Below are positions 22,226-34,003 of a stretch of DNA of 64,000 nucleotides, one piece after another. The DNA is from Colias croceus. Its lineage: Eukaryota; Arthropoda; Insecta; Lepidoptera; Pieridae. Location of the stretch: contig NC_059568.1 in assembly GCF_905220415.1 (NCBI RefSeq), positions 8,742,001 through 8,806,000 on the forward strand, written 5' to 3'. The first letter of the stretch is position 1. The number at the start of each line of letters is the position of its first letter. Made by a program: the position numbers and the translations under genes. The notes under the pieces are model-generated. The model saw only the letters and a list, made by a program, of their open reading frames with translations, did not search any database and was not told the origin of the DNA.

Positions 22226-23289
22226 AACTTTTTAATCTCTTTATAAACTACTTTCGTTGTGCTCTTGTTCTATCTCTTCACGCCGTACTCCAGCAACTCT
22301 CTCTCTTACTCACACTTTCTAATTGATTTTGAATTTTTTGTTGTATGTGTATTCGGGACAAACTACTAATATTATAAATGCGAAAGTTTGTGAGTCTCTG
22401 TTGTCTTTCCTATGTTATAGTGCTCGCAGTGCATTTCAGATCTTTAAATTTATACTTTCAGCAGGAAATGCTATCATGTGGAACGCTTTTTGTTATGGCA
22501 CAATTGTTATAACTCTTATAGTTTTGGTAGTCTGGCGCGGTTCTGCATCAGGTGTTCGAGATTTTCAAATTTATACTCTTAGTTTCTAAACCCCCTCCAT
22601 TTTTTTAATAATATATTATACAATGTACAGACACTGTTTTATTATTTGTATATATAGATAAATAAATATTTAAGTACATAACATATTTTTATTTCTTATA
22701 TATCTAAGGTCTGCCGTGGGCTCACGAGATGAGCCTACCACTGTATTAAAATCTAATATTTCAACTATATATTTCTTATTTGTTAACTATCATTTAACTA
22801 TCGATAAAAAAAATATAATTTTGTATGCATGTAGATTTTATGTGATTGGGAATATTGTGAGGAGAAATAAATAAATGATTTGGTTTGATTTGATTTGATT
22901 TTGATAACAAGGCTGATGATGTCTTACATCACTAAAGCGTTGAATGAACATTGAATGACGTTAATGAAATTTCAACCTTATTTCTATGCGTTGAGGTTCA
23001 AAGTTACATCTATCAAAAATTAACGCCCTTTGTTGTCGAGTAGCCGAATTTTTTCGTATTTGAAGTTTCTAAGCAAAAGGAAACAAAACATCTCACGTAC
23101 CTAGGGATGTTATACTAAAATAAGCCGTAAAGTCGTGAGTTAGGGTACATATTAAAATGCGAAATTTATTATTTAAGTTAGTTTTCATTAAAATGAAGCT
23201 GTCCAATAAAAGGCATAGTTTACTTGTGTGAACTGTCTAGTCCTCGGTTTAATGTGTGGGTTTTGGCGACAGTGGTTTTCATACTAATT
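22226..23289. other. Non-coding DNA with repeat scraps
   Basis: A partial Helitron-like word (ACTAATATTATAAATGCGAA, 22365-22384) and a (TTTGATT)n tail at about 22877-22905 that resembles a LINE/SINE 3' end. Nothing else is supported. Confidence 0.35.
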
Positions 23290-23566
23290 ATGACATTATA
23301 GCACTTCTATGTGTCTTGTTATTAATTAGATTTCTATGGATTCGATCTTTCTTCAGCGTGCTGGTGCATCCAATACTTCTGTTATAAAGCTCATATGCTA
23401 ACCTTTGGGACGTAATTAACACAGCTTTTTCGGCCAGGCCAAATTCAGTTCCTGCGTAATCCGGATATGTAGTTTCGCCTTGATAAATATGTAAATCGCA
23501 TACTAGTACATTGGGATTGGCATGTAAAAAGGCTTTGAGTCCAGTGGGATGGGGTTTGCCCTGACA
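23290..23566 (-). pseudogene. piggyBac-like transposase core fragment
   Basis: Reading from about 23560: GKPHPTGLKAFLHANPNVLV, then CDLHIYQGE, YPDYAGTEFGLAEKAVL and LAYELYNRSIGCTSTLKK. This matches the order in piggyBac DDE domains (KPHPWGLK, YTGK, GLGxxVVL). The following DRYFTS/catalytic block is not seen. The N-terminal part upstream is not recognised. Same strand as the Cys-rich end at 21086-21337. Confidence 0.6.
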
Positions 23567-24532
23567 TTATTGCTTCATTGGACAAATCCCTGTAATTAAA
23601 ATTTATGACATAGTAAAGGTTCATTCCAATGTCCATTATAATGGACAACTAACTTTGACTGTTAGTAAATTTTTGTTTTTAATAAGGACGCTTAAAATAA
23701 TGTCATTAAATAAACGAATATACGAATCATAATAAATATAAAAAAGGTTTAAGTTTAAAAACACAAAGATTATTCATTAAAAAATGGATTAATACTCACC
23801 ATTCCTTCGGCGGGCGCTCATGATGATACGTGGTGGAGATTTGATGTGACACAATTGGTTAGATTGGCAATATGGCTTCTGTTTCCTATTCGAATATAAC
23901 TGACCAATTGAAAAAAAGCAAAGACAAAAAGAAATGTCGCGATTTTTTAATTTAAGCGCAAAATTCAAAAGTGTCCCTTATGATTGACACTGGGTGGAAA
24001 ATTATGTTTACTCATTAAAAAGTTTGGGCCGCAAGGCTTTCTATGAATTGTCCTTAATAGATGACAATGGATTAGAGGAGGTTATTCTTGTCATTAATAA
24101 CAGTGTAAATATTGAAATAGTGTGCGAAATTGTTGAAATTTTGCAGGCTTGTAAAAAATTTAAGGTATGTATCGTTTACACAATTATCTGAGTCGTCTTG
24201 TCGGTACAAAGAAGTTGTTAAATTTATAATTTCTGTTGCGGAAGAACAAGTCAATATTGCGATATACATATACGGAATGCAGTTGCCCGTTTCTCTCTTT
24301 GTTTCTCGAGTTTGTCGTTTCTAAATTAGTTTCCAGTAGTGCTTGGTCTCCGATTTATTTTCTTCAGTAATTAATTTTCTATAGTCAAAATGTGCCATGG
24401 TTCGCAAATTGAAGGTATCGAACGTGTCATTCATTAATTGAACGAAGTATTCAGTGTGGTTTATTTTCTTAAAATCTGGTAATTTTAACTCAGTTAAAAT
24501 AATAGAGATATTTCCAAAAGAAATACGCCTTT

Positions 24533-24779
24533 TTAACCGACTTCAAAAAAAGGAGGAGGTTATCAATTCGGCCGGTATGTTTTTTTTTATATATGTACAC
24601 CGATTACTCCGAGGTTACTGAACCGATTTACGTGATTCTTTTTTTGTTCGATGCGGGATGGTGTTGAATTGGTCCCATAAAAATTTTATTCGGATATAGG
24701 CCCAGTAGTTTTTATTGGGCATTTTTGTCTGTATTTGTAAATGTTGCAAACGTGCAAGTTTGAAGTCGGTTGTTTTTAA
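24533..24779 (+). mobile_element. Intact MITE, GACTTCAAAA family, TTAA-bounded
   Basis: About 247 bp from TTAACCGACTTCAAAA to GAAGTCGGTTGTTTTTAA, with TTAA at both ends and inverted GACTTCAAA termini. TTAA boundaries suggest mobilisation by a piggyBac-type transposase. The interior carries the family-specific GGCCGGTATG and CGATGCGGGATGGTG words. It defines the family seen at 22142, 32197 and 33219. Confidence 0.75.
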
Positions 24780-24923
24780 CGCAGTTATAATAACTCCACT
24801 TGTTGTTATTTTATTTGCTGAAGGTCTTCATCGTCCTCTTAATGATTCAGTTGCCCGATTGCCCCTGCGGCAGGTTGATGAGTAGCCGGTTTTAATATTC
24901 GTAGAGTTAGTTATATCATAAGA

Positions 24924-25118
24924 CTAGCTGCTCCGCGCGGTTTCACCCCCGTGGCTCCACTCCTGTTGCCCGTAGCGTGATGAAATATAGCCTATAACCT
25001 TCCTCGATAAATGGGCTATCTAACACCGAAAGAATTTTTCAAATCGGACCAGTAGTTCCCGAGATTAGTGAGTTCAAACAAACAAACAAACTCTTCAGCT
25101 TTATAATATTAGTATAGA
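24924..25118 (-). mobile_element. Small non-autonomous Helitron, complete
   Basis: On the reverse strand it starts TCTATACTAATATTATAAAG after a host A and ends GGAGCAGCTAG before a host T, the TC...CTAG termini and A/T target of Helitrons. A palindromic CCGCGCGG lies just before the end as the usual terminal hairpin. 195 bp, no coding capacity. A common lepidopteran family as far as I can recall. Confidence 0.75.
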
Positions 25119-25119
25119 T

Positions 25120-25704
25120 TCTCCAAAGTAGTAAAAGACGTGGCACGGCCATCGAATGTTTGCGAGATAGCTTTGATACCAGATTCATGATAATGTGGCT
25201 GTATCATTTTGCTAATGTTTTAGGATGTGACAAATAAGCGTTATACGATCCTGACGTACTCATAAGCTTTTGGAGTATAAAAATTTAATGACAAATTTTC
25301 TGAATGCTGGGGAATACTTCATTTTCTTTGAAGTATAAGTACGACACCATTGGTTATTTTGTAAATATTACACACATTATTGTATTAGTCCCATAAAAAT
25401 TTTATTAGGTAGATCTGTGATTCTATTATTATTTGACTTTTCGCAGGAGAAATAGAATTCTATTCTTCTAAAAAACGCCGAATGCTCTCTTGAATTCTCA
25501 CGGTGTGTATCTAAAACCCCTTTTTTTTACTGCGAAAGACAAATTCTCTTTTTGCTTTAGGTCTGGGCTGGCAAGTCTAAGGCAGAAAGTAATCGCTTTG
25601 TAAGAAATTTATTTACGGTACATGCAGTGTTCTTTGTATTTCATTTGTATTATTGCTAATATTATATAAAAATATAAAAACAAACAAACGTGAGGCTTAA
25701 CAGC
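25120..25704. other. Featureless AT-rich DNA
   Basis: No coding signal or recognisable repeat. Confidence 0.5.
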
Positions 25705-26070
25705 TTAGGCTGATCCACGGGCAAAACGTAATAAAAATAAAATAAAATATGTCCCTACAATCGATTTACCAAGTAAGCCCGTAGTACCCTGACTTATAAG
25801 CTTTTCTTGGCTGCTAGGGTGAGCCGTACCGGCTTCCTCTGGTCCCGTGTCATCAGAATTAGCAAAATAAACTGGTTGTGGCAATCGAGCTTGTAATGCA
25901 ATATTATGCAAGACTCAACATGCAGACACAATTCTGCTGGCAATGTGAGGATGATAATGGAGGTTTCTATGTTTGAGCAAACATGCATTGAGTAAGGCGC
26001 AGCAACGATCGATGTAGTTCCGTGCTTGCACATGACGAGTAGTGTAACTTCTTCTCTCGACCCAGGTGCA
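25705..26070 (-). pseudogene. Harbinger (HARBI1-like) transposase C-terminal remnant
   Basis: Reads TRHVQARNYIDRCCALLNAC, then LLKHRNLHYHPHIASRIV, then AC-stop-VLHNIALQARLPQP. This is the end of a PIF/Harbinger nuclease (family pattern R-x-x-IER-x-FG-x-LK, RCL, LHY-P-x-x-A-x-I-x-ACC-x-LHN). The normally present Cys is an in-frame TGA. The catalytic DDE triad lies upstream and is not seen. Dead fragment. Confidence 0.7.
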
Positions 26071-26424
26071 GCATTCAATATTGATATCATTAGCCTTTGG
26101 AGGTATCCAGGAACACCTTAAAATTTGGTGTATTCATTAGGCAAGCTGTTACAGCCAAAATATTTCTTTAGAAATATTTAATAATCTTATTAACCTAATA
26201 AACAAGTCTATTTTCCCATGCTGATTTAGTGCACAAATGTAGCTTTTGAAAGAAAACTATATTATAATAACTTCGTTCTTCTTTTGTTCTCTTCCAAAAG
26301 CAAAACAATCGCCATGACGTCACGACTACAGGCGCTGCCAGTAGCGCCGACAACTACGAAGTTACCACGCCCCACGAGAATTATCAAAGAGTGATAGCAT
26401 TTGCACTAATATATTCATATAACC

Positions 26425-27028
26425 TCACAAAGATAACTCACTCACATGCCGCCGGGTGTCAGACCGCCTTGCCGCTGAATGAGTTACAACGATCGAAGGG
26501 GGTCGAGAATTATCCGGACCCATGCGGGGGACACGGCTAAAATTAAGAATATTCTCATCTTTGAGTTCATAGCTTACAGGTTTAATGATATCTGAAATTA
26601 TATTTAATATATTTTCACTCTTTTTTTCCGTGACGCATTGAATTTCAATGTTTTGGGTGCGTGAATATTGCTTCAGTAATTGAATTTGAATTTCAATGTT
26701 TTGGGTGCGTGAATATTGCTCCAGTAATTGAATTTTATGGGTAACATCGGAATACTTTGAGTGGAGTTCCGAAGTCAATTTCATAAAGAGCTTGCTCATG
26801 CTTTTTACTCAAATCATCATACTGCGTACTTGTTTTCCTTAAGAGGTGCCAATTCATCATTCGATCTTCGAATCGGACAAATAATTTTTCCAGCTCACTA
26901 AAACATACCTCTTTCACAAGATTTTGTATGTCTTCACTTGTGGTGGCCGAGGCTAAGTTCGGTGGCGATGATATTGCCTGCCTTTTATAAGGTCTCAAGG
27001 TATTGTTGTCAGCAGAACGCAGCGGCAA
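26425..27028 (-). pseudogene. LINE ORF1-like remnant (coiled coil plus RRM-like)
   Basis: Two frames in series: the first (from about 27028) has LVKEVCFSELEKLFVRFEDR and a coiled coil ending in KHEQALYEID; the second (from about 26799) continues the coil and has the LINE ORF1 pattern QYSRTQNIEIQ, ENILNFSRVPR. One frameshift separates them near 26760. A 48-bp in-frame tandem duplication (26646-26741) repeats the block containing EQYSRTQNIEIQ. No ORF2 is adjacent. Confidence 0.6.
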
Positions 27029-27347
27029 CTCGTCGTTATTTTCTTTCTTTGGCTTTTTACAAAGAGAACACTCCCAATTCTATTTCTACAAACTTAGAGA
27101 TTACGCTAGTAGATAGGCAGCCATGTGGATTACAACTTTTCGAACGCTTAGATATTCTATTGGATCGTACGATAATATCTATGGCTTCGAATTTTAACAA
27201 TCAATCACGGTACGTCAAACTGTTAACAATAACGTTTAACCTTTATTTTGTAATCTAAGGTTTAACATTATTAATTTTGAAAAATATTCAAGTAAACTGC
27301 TATTTATGAAAAATAAGGAAGTCAGTCTTCAAAAAATTGACATAATT

Positions 27348-27404
27348 GTAGTGAACCAATGATAAATACAGGTTTGCAACCTGTGTTTATCATTGGTTCA
27401 CTAC
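27348..27404. repeat. Near-perfect 26-bp hairpin
   Basis: The arms at 27348-27373 and 27379-27404 are reverse complements with a single mismatch around a 5-base loop (TTGCA). No coding or transposon context was recognised. Confidence 0.6.
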
Positions 27405-28043
27405 ACATTTATAAAAATACACATAGAGGTAAGTTCATTTGGCATTTGCAATGATGCATAGAAATATTATATATTTTATACAATGTCTTCGAGGTTTATC
27501 TTTAATTTATTCAAAATGTGATCTTATGTCTATGTGATCTTATTTTTCTGGAGAGGCTGTGCGCCAGCCCGGAGCAATTTTCTGCTCTAATAGAAATTAT
27601 GGAAATGTATAAGTCAGAAGCATAAATATGTTACCATTTGCAGATTAGCAAAAATATCTGTCATAAGAACGAGTTCAATATCTGTCTGCCCATATACAGC
27701 AAAAATATCTGACATTAGTAGGCAGCATAATAAAGTGGCATCAAAATTATGTGACGAAAATGTACAGCAAATTTTAGTATTTAGTATTTATTTTATTTAC
27801 ATTCACATTTCATAAACATTTTACACACATAGTTAATATCATAAACTAATTTGAAAAATTATACAATAAAAATAGGAGGAATACCGGTATCTGTGGTAGT
27901 ATAAACTGTGCTACAGATACCTTCGCCCACCCCTCAAACTAGAAATGACTATGTTATTTTTAAAAATTAGAGATTAAAATTAAAATTACAGTATATTAGA
28001 ATTTCATTACATTGGAGTTAAAATTACATTACATTATAATAAA
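27405..28043. other. AT-rich spacer with a second small hairpin
   Basis: A stem of GGTATCTGT and its complement at about 27887-27922. Otherwise nothing recognised. Confidence 0.4.
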
Positions 28044-28590
28044 CATGAGTGTGTCAATAGACCAGACTTAATATATATAGATAAAATTAACAACAAAACA
28101 TATTTGATAGATATAACAGTACCTATAGACTACAACATAGGACCGAAAGAGATAGAAAAGTTAAGTAAATATCAACTACTCAAAACTGAAGTAAGCCGTC
28201 TGTGGAAAACTCAAACAACGGTCATTCCGATTGTCATAGGAGCCACAGGGGTAGTTGCTAAAAACATTATAAAATATACCTATAGATAAATTAGATACGT
28301 TTATTGACATCAGCATTCTTCAAAAACAAGCAGCCCTACATTCATCAATCATATTAAGTAAAGTACTTGGCGATAACGTATTTATAAACACAGCAGTAAA
28401 TCATAACACACAAAGTATAGGACTATCAACACATACATCTCAACTAATGAACATACAACACACATTACAAACAGACGAACCAGATAATCCATTAGAGGCA
28501 CATCAAATATATACAGACGAACAAACAATAAATGAAGCAATAAGGAATCAAGAAGAGAACAAAAGGCGAAGAAGAAGGTTGAACGAATAG
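28044..28590 (+). pseudogene. LINE ORF C-terminal domain remnant
   Basis: Reads HECVNRPDLIYIDKIN, KTYLIDITVPIDYN, KYQLLKTEVSRLWKTQ, VIPIVIGATGVV. This block (an ID-x-x-P-D/VIPIVIGA signature) is found at the C-terminus of some arthropod LINE polyproteins in moths. The frame breaks at 28289, and the downstream frame (DKLDTFIDISILQKQAALHS) stays open to TAG at 28588-28590. RT itself is absent. Confidence 0.55.
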
Positions 28591-28802
28591 TACTATAATA
28601 ATATATCTTTCTTTCTTTTCTAGGGGATTCTAAATACTTTTATTCTCGTGGGATACGAGACGGAGTATTTAAAAGGAACCGACAACATGTCGTGAAAGTG
28701 GGCATCCACAAATGTAACATGAGTGTGTAAGAGTGAGTATGTATGGGTGGGTGAATGAGTGTATGCGTTTGTGTAGAATGTGTGTGTATTTTTTTATGAT
28801 CT

Positions 28803-30798
28803 TTACAATAATAGAGGTTCAGTGTCCTCATATGATAGTTTTAATAGATATTCCTTTAAAATCGGTTTTATTTTATTACAGGTTAGAGAGTTAAGAGACT
28901 TATTTATCTAATATATAAAAATCAATGCCACTTTTCGTTGTAATTCCATAACTCGAGAACGGCTGAACCGATTTCGATAATTCTTTTTTTATTATATTCC
29001 TTGAAGTACGAGGATGGTTCTTATGTAGAGAAAACGTAAACATGTACCACGGGCGAAGCCGGGGCGGACCGCTAGTTTTGTTATATAAAAATGAGCTACC
29101 AACATTAAAGTGACGTCTGGCCAAATCCATTCTTACTGCTGCAGTCATGCAGACAATAAAATTCCTCCGATGCATCAATATATTAGGATTAAATGTTATT
29201 GTTTTGTGTTTTTTTAACATTGAATTGAAAATAAAAAATTTACGAACAGATAAGAGTTGGCAATCATTATACAAGGAAGAGGTCGAGTAATAGTAAGGCT
29301 TACACAACATAACTTTCTACAAGGCTCTTTGCGTTCTTTCGAGTGGAAGTAGTTTTGTTTTGTGTGTGTTGCCCCATACTGTAATACAATACGTGAGTAG
29401 CGATTGACCTAGAGAGTAATATACGATTTTTAATAATTTAGTATCACTCACAAGTCTGAGTTTTCTAATAGGGTACATGACTTTTCTAATTCTAGTTGAG
29501 ACCATCTGAATGTGACTACTCCAACGCAGGGTCGAATCTATTATTACTCCTAGATATTTAATCTCAGAGACTCTCTCAATTGAGTTACAATCACAGGTAT
29601 CTGATTGCTGCAAGCGGTTATGAGCCGTAATAGAAAATTCATAGTCAGGTATTTGTGACAGATTGCTTGCAAAAGTAACGAATTTAGTTTTATTGACATT
29701 AAGGGTTAATAAGTTTTTTTTCAACCACAACATTACTGTTTGTAGCGTGGCTTCTGCATTTTTGTGGCAGCTATTCCAAGAACTACCGTAAACGATCAAG
29801 ACTGTGTCATCTGCATAAGAAAGTATTTTAGCGTTCATAATGGGCAACTCACATAATTCATTGACATTTAGTTGAAACAGTGTCGGTCCTAGAACACTTC
29901 CCTGTGGGACGCCATAAGAAAGAGATTCTTCAGTGCTAATATACTCGTCGACTTTAACCAATTGAGTCCTATTTTGTAGATAGTCCTTAAATACTTCTAA
30001 TGCTCCTCCTCTAATTCCAACAGATTCCATTTTGTTAATAAGTATGGGAATAGACACAGTGTCAAACGCTTTGGCGGGATCGAGAAATATAGCTATAGTT
30101 TTATCTCTGTTTTCTATATTTCTTGTGATAACATTAGTTAACTCAAGTACAGCATCTTCCGTCGATCGACCTCTGCGAAAGCCGTATTGATTGTTAGAGA
30201 TGATATTGTATTTGTTCAAATAGTTTACGAGACGTTTGTGTAAAAGTTTTTCAAAGATTTTTGATAATGAGGAAAGAATAGATATTGGTCTATAATTTAA
30301 AATGCTGTCTCTGCTTCCGCCTTTATGTATAGGTCGGACAATCGCCTTTTTGAATACTGAGGGGAAGGTCCCTTTATCCAAGCATAGATTAATAATGTGC
30401 ACTATGGGAGAAATTAGGGCTTTCCTAGCTCTTTGGATAATATTGGCTGGAATGTTATCCCAACCAGGAGCACTTTTACATTTAAGGCTGAGTATTGCAG
30501 CTTCGACTTCACAGAGATCCACATACAGAAGTGCCATCGAGTTCAACTGTGTCGCTTGAGAATTATTCTGAGCATTATCATTATTATTAGTAGACTTGTC
30601 AAAACTATTCACCAGTATTTTAGTTGCTAATTCCTTTCCAATGCTCACAAAATGGTGATTAATTTTATAAACTGCCATATTTGGGTCTTCGTCAATAGCC
30701 AGAATGTCTCTATTATTATTAGATATTCCACCAGTGCTAGTTATCTTTTTTATAGCATTCCACGTTCCTCTTGGATTACCCTCAGCCTTCTCGTGCAA
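28803..30798 (-). pseudogene. CR1/Jockey-type LINE ORF2, RT part, interrupted
   Basis: RT open from 30798 to 29317: CKSAPGWDNIPANII, NYRPISILSSLSKIFEK, QYGFRRGRSTEDAV, motif A FLDPAKAFD (Leu to Pro beside the Asp), YGVPQGSVLGPTLF and SYADD. A frameshift near 29317 is followed by an open continuation to about 29080 (MHRRNFIVCMTAAVRMDLAR). A Helitron then sits inside the frame; the last codons resume at 28906 and stop at 28803-28805. The endonuclease part is missing because another LINE fragment abuts at 30799. The 3' UTR probably runs on to about 28600. Confidence 0.75.
28907..29075 (+). mobile_element. Small non-autonomous Helitron inside the LINE ORF2
   Basis: Starts TCTAATATATAAAAATCAAT after a host A and ends CGGACCGCTAG before a host T. 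A CGGGCGAAGCCGGGGCGG palindrome-like stretch precedes the end. 169 bp. Same family as 48019-48166. Confidence 0.75.
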
Positions 30799-31960
30799 GT
30801 TTTTATTTATTTATTTATCATTTATTCAGGAAATTATTACAATAATTCTTAAAACTAAACAATTTAAAAACTAAAATTACATTGACATAAAAGAAAAAGA
30901 AAAATACAAGCAATATTCCCTGAAAAGGTCTTGGCTCAGCACAATGCCATAGTTCTTTGAACCATAGCGCTGGTATTCTGCCAAGACCCGTTCGAGGAAG
31001 TTCAGCGTACCAAATATAAAATATAATATGTAGATAGTATGAAATAATAATATTTGTGTATATAATAGAAATAAAATATAGAAAATATGATTAAAGAGAA
31101 AACAAATACATAAAAGTGATATGAATAAAATAAAAATAAAAATAAGTTATTACATAAAATAACGATAGTGTATAGAAACAAAACGTGAGAATATCATAAT
31201 AAGAAAAAGAAAAGATTTCTCCTGGCAGCCCTAAGTCTGTGCGGTGTGGAGCGAAATAAATATAAATCTATTTTTTACTTTGTGTATCAAGTAAATGGGC
31301 TTTGTACAATTTTTTAAAAGAGTACTTTGAGCACACTTGTTTAATCGGCGGTGGGATATTGTTCCAACACTTCGTCGCACAGTACTTAAAGCTACCACGG
31401 AAAGCTCGCGATCGATGCCGAGGGACGGACAGTGTGTTAGTTACGCTCCTTACTGGATTCCGACCATGATCTTTCCTCCATCTTTATTTTTGGTACAGAT
31501 AAGAAGGACACTTGGATTTGAACAGATCAAAAAGTAGACAAGCCAAATATAGATCTTGTCTACCTTTCATGTTAAGCATTTTGGCGGAGTTTAAGAAAGG
31601 TGTTATATGTGATCTCGGAGGAACATTGAAGCAGTATCTAACACAGGCATTTTGCACTCTCTGAATAAGACGTTGCGAGCGTTGAAGTAAGCAAGGGCCA
31701 TACACATTTATACAATAATTTAACTTAGATAATACCAGAGATTCAGCCAAAAGGATACGGAGGTTAGTGTTTATCGAGGTCGAAATTTGTAAATCACTTT
31801 TAATCGATAGAAGCAACTGCGCACGACTTCAAGGACATGGCTTTCAAAGTTGAGATGTTTATCGAAAGTAACACCTAAATTACGAGCCTCATCAACCTTC
31901 TGTATGGGAACATTTTCAATATAAAGAGAAATATTTTGCCTCGGACACCTTTAAGGCATC
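30799..31960 (-). pseudogene. 5'-truncated CR1-type LINE 3' fragment
   Basis: On the minus strand it ends in an (ATAA)n tail at 30800-30822, joined directly to the older LINE ORF2. Coding from about 31960: VDEARNLGVTFDKHLNFESH, then 31816-31484 with LVLSKLNYCINVYGPC, QRVQNACVRYCFNVPPRSHI. This is close in pattern to the LINE-1 ORF2 C-terminus (LVLSKFNYMDVVYG, QRVQNACARFCWNIPPREHI), so it is a relative of LINE-1. Frameshifts near 31484 and 31820. Confidence 0.65.
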
Positions 31961-32196
31961 AATTTCATTTGTGTAAATACTATCCATTATAATATAATTG
32001 AGTTAGTGAGATAAACTTATTAAAGTGACCTTATTTGATAGTTTGATTACTGGATTCTTTTATTATGGGAGCATTGGATTTGCAATGTAAATCCAGAAAA
32101 TTTCTATGGGGAGAATCAATATAAATGGTAGCCTCACATATTAAGTTAGTTATGAAACAGTTCCTACACATGAATTTGGTGTGATATAAAGGGTTT
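31961..32196. other. Unassigned spacer
   Basis: A short minus-strand open frame (32031-32231) has no recognised content. Confidence 0.3.
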
Positions 32197-32936
32197 TTAA
32201 CCGACTTCAAAAAAAAGGAGGAGGTTATCAATTCGGCCGGTATATTTTTTTTTTTTTTTTTTTTTTTTATGTATGTACACCGATTACTCCGAGGTTTCTG
32301 AACCGATTTACGTGATTCTTTTTTTGTTCGATGCGGGATGGTGTCGAATTGGTCCCATAAAAATTTTATTCGGCTAGGCCTAGTAGTTTTTATTTTATGA
32401 GCATTTTTGTCTGTACTCGATGACTTAATTTCAATGTAGCAAGTAACTTTGATTCACTTCCCGGTAACCGATTGAGCTGAAATTTTGTATACGAATGTAA
32501 ATTGGATAGCGATGAAACATTATCATGACATGGAGCTGATCTGATGATGGAATCGGAAGGTGGCCATAGGAACTCAGTAATATATTGACTCAACTTTATC
32601 GAGTTTGGGCTCGTTTGATTCGTGTTGAAAAATACACTAAAAAGTATTAAATAAAAATAACTGCGTTAAAAACAACCGACTTCAAAAACGGAAAAGTAAG
32701 AAATAAAAAAGATTTGATATTATTAATTACTACATATTATTTTTATGTGCTATTTATTAAATAGGTTTGAAGTCGGTGCCAAACACTAAGCACTTAGTAT
32801 TAAGCCCATGCACCGACATCAAACCTTTTTAGTAAATAGCACATAAAAATAATATGTAGTAATTAATAATATCAAATCTTTTTTATTTCTTACTTTTCCG
32901 TTTTTGAAGTCGGTTGTTTTTAACGCAGTTATTTTT
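32197..32936 (+). mobile_element. GACTTCAAAA MITE, palindrome-bearing copy 1
   Basis: Starts TTAACCGACTTCAAAA like 24533. The 3' part (about 32655-32934) is a long inverted repeat: arms of about 124 bp around a 32-bp spacer, each arm containing the family 3' end (GAAGTCGGTTGTTTTTAA). A second copy with the same sequence by eye lies at 33219-33957. The T run at about 32245 differs by one base between copies. Confidence 0.75.
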
Positions 32937-33218
32937 ATTTTTTTTCACCTAATATAATGAACCTAACTAGGGTATCATTATTGAAAATTACGATCTAGCC
33001 TTATACTATAGGCTAATGAGTAATATATGTCTGTGTTGTCAAGGAGCTGGATAGCCTCGACGTTCACATGGTGATGAAGTCTGCGTTCGTGAGCTTCAGC
33101 GTTCTTTTTAATTATGTCCGTGACGAGATCTACTTTGAGGTCCTGATGTAGGTCGTCAGCCATTTCGCTACATTCACATCGGCGTAAGGTGAAAAATTAA
33201 TTCACTGTTTATTACTTT
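32937..33218 (-). other. 282-bp segment trapped between two MITE copies, with a 61-codon ORF
   Basis: Minus-strand ORF at 32978-33163 starts at an ATG (MADDLHQDLKVDLVTDIIKK) and is rich in charged residues and His (HERRLHHHVNVEAIQLLD). Its sequence composition looks protein-like rather than random, but I cannot name the family. It may be the end of a retroelement or of a host gene. Confidence 0.35.
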
Positions 33219-33957
33219 TTAACCGACTTCAAAAAAAAGGAGGAGGTTATCAATTCGGCCGGTATATTTTTTTTTTTTTTTTTTTTTTTATGTATGTACA
33301 CCGATTACTCCGAGGTTTCTGAACCGATTTACGTGATTCTTTTTTTGTTCGATGCGGGATGGTGTCGAATTGGTCCCATAAAAATTTTATTCGGCTAGGC
33401 CTAGTAGTTTTTATTTTATGAGCATTTTTGTCTGTACTCGATGACTTAATTTCAATGTAGCAAGTAACTTTGATTCACTTCCCGGTAACCGATTGAGCTG
33501 AAATTTTGTATACGAATGTAAATTGGATAGCGATGAAACATTATCATGACATGGAGCTGATCTGATGATGGAATCGGAAGGTGGCCATAGGAACTCAGTA
33601 ATATATTGACTCAACTTTATCGAGTTTGGGCTCGTTTGATTCGTGTTGAAAAATACACTAAAAAGTATTAAATAAAAATAACTGCGTTAAAAACAACCGA
33701 CTTCAAAAACGGAAAAGTAAGAAATAAAAAAGATTTGATATTATTAATTACTACATATTATTTTTATGTGCTATTTATTAAATAGGTTTGAAGTCGGTGC
33801 CAAACACTAAGCACTTAGTATTAAGCCCATGCACCGACATCAAACCTTTTTAGTAAATAGCACATAAAAATAATATGTAGTAATTAATAATATCAAATCT
33901 TTTTTATTTCTTACTTTTCCGTTTTTGAAGTCGGTTGTTTTTAACGCAGTTATGTGT
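33219..33957 (+). mobile_element. GACTTCAAAA MITE, palindrome-bearing copy 2
   Basis: Matches copy 1 at an offset of about 1,021 bp, including the palindrome. It ends in AACGCAGTTA and runs directly into the truncated left edge of the gypsy array. Confidence 0.75.
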
Positions 33958-34003
33958 TATACAATAGTTCTTGTAGTAACGAACGGCCAAGCCAAGCCAT
34001 TTT

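Noticed and set aside
22323..22589. 88-codon plus-strand frame
   Set aside because: No domain; it overlaps a Helitron-like word and looks like chance openness.
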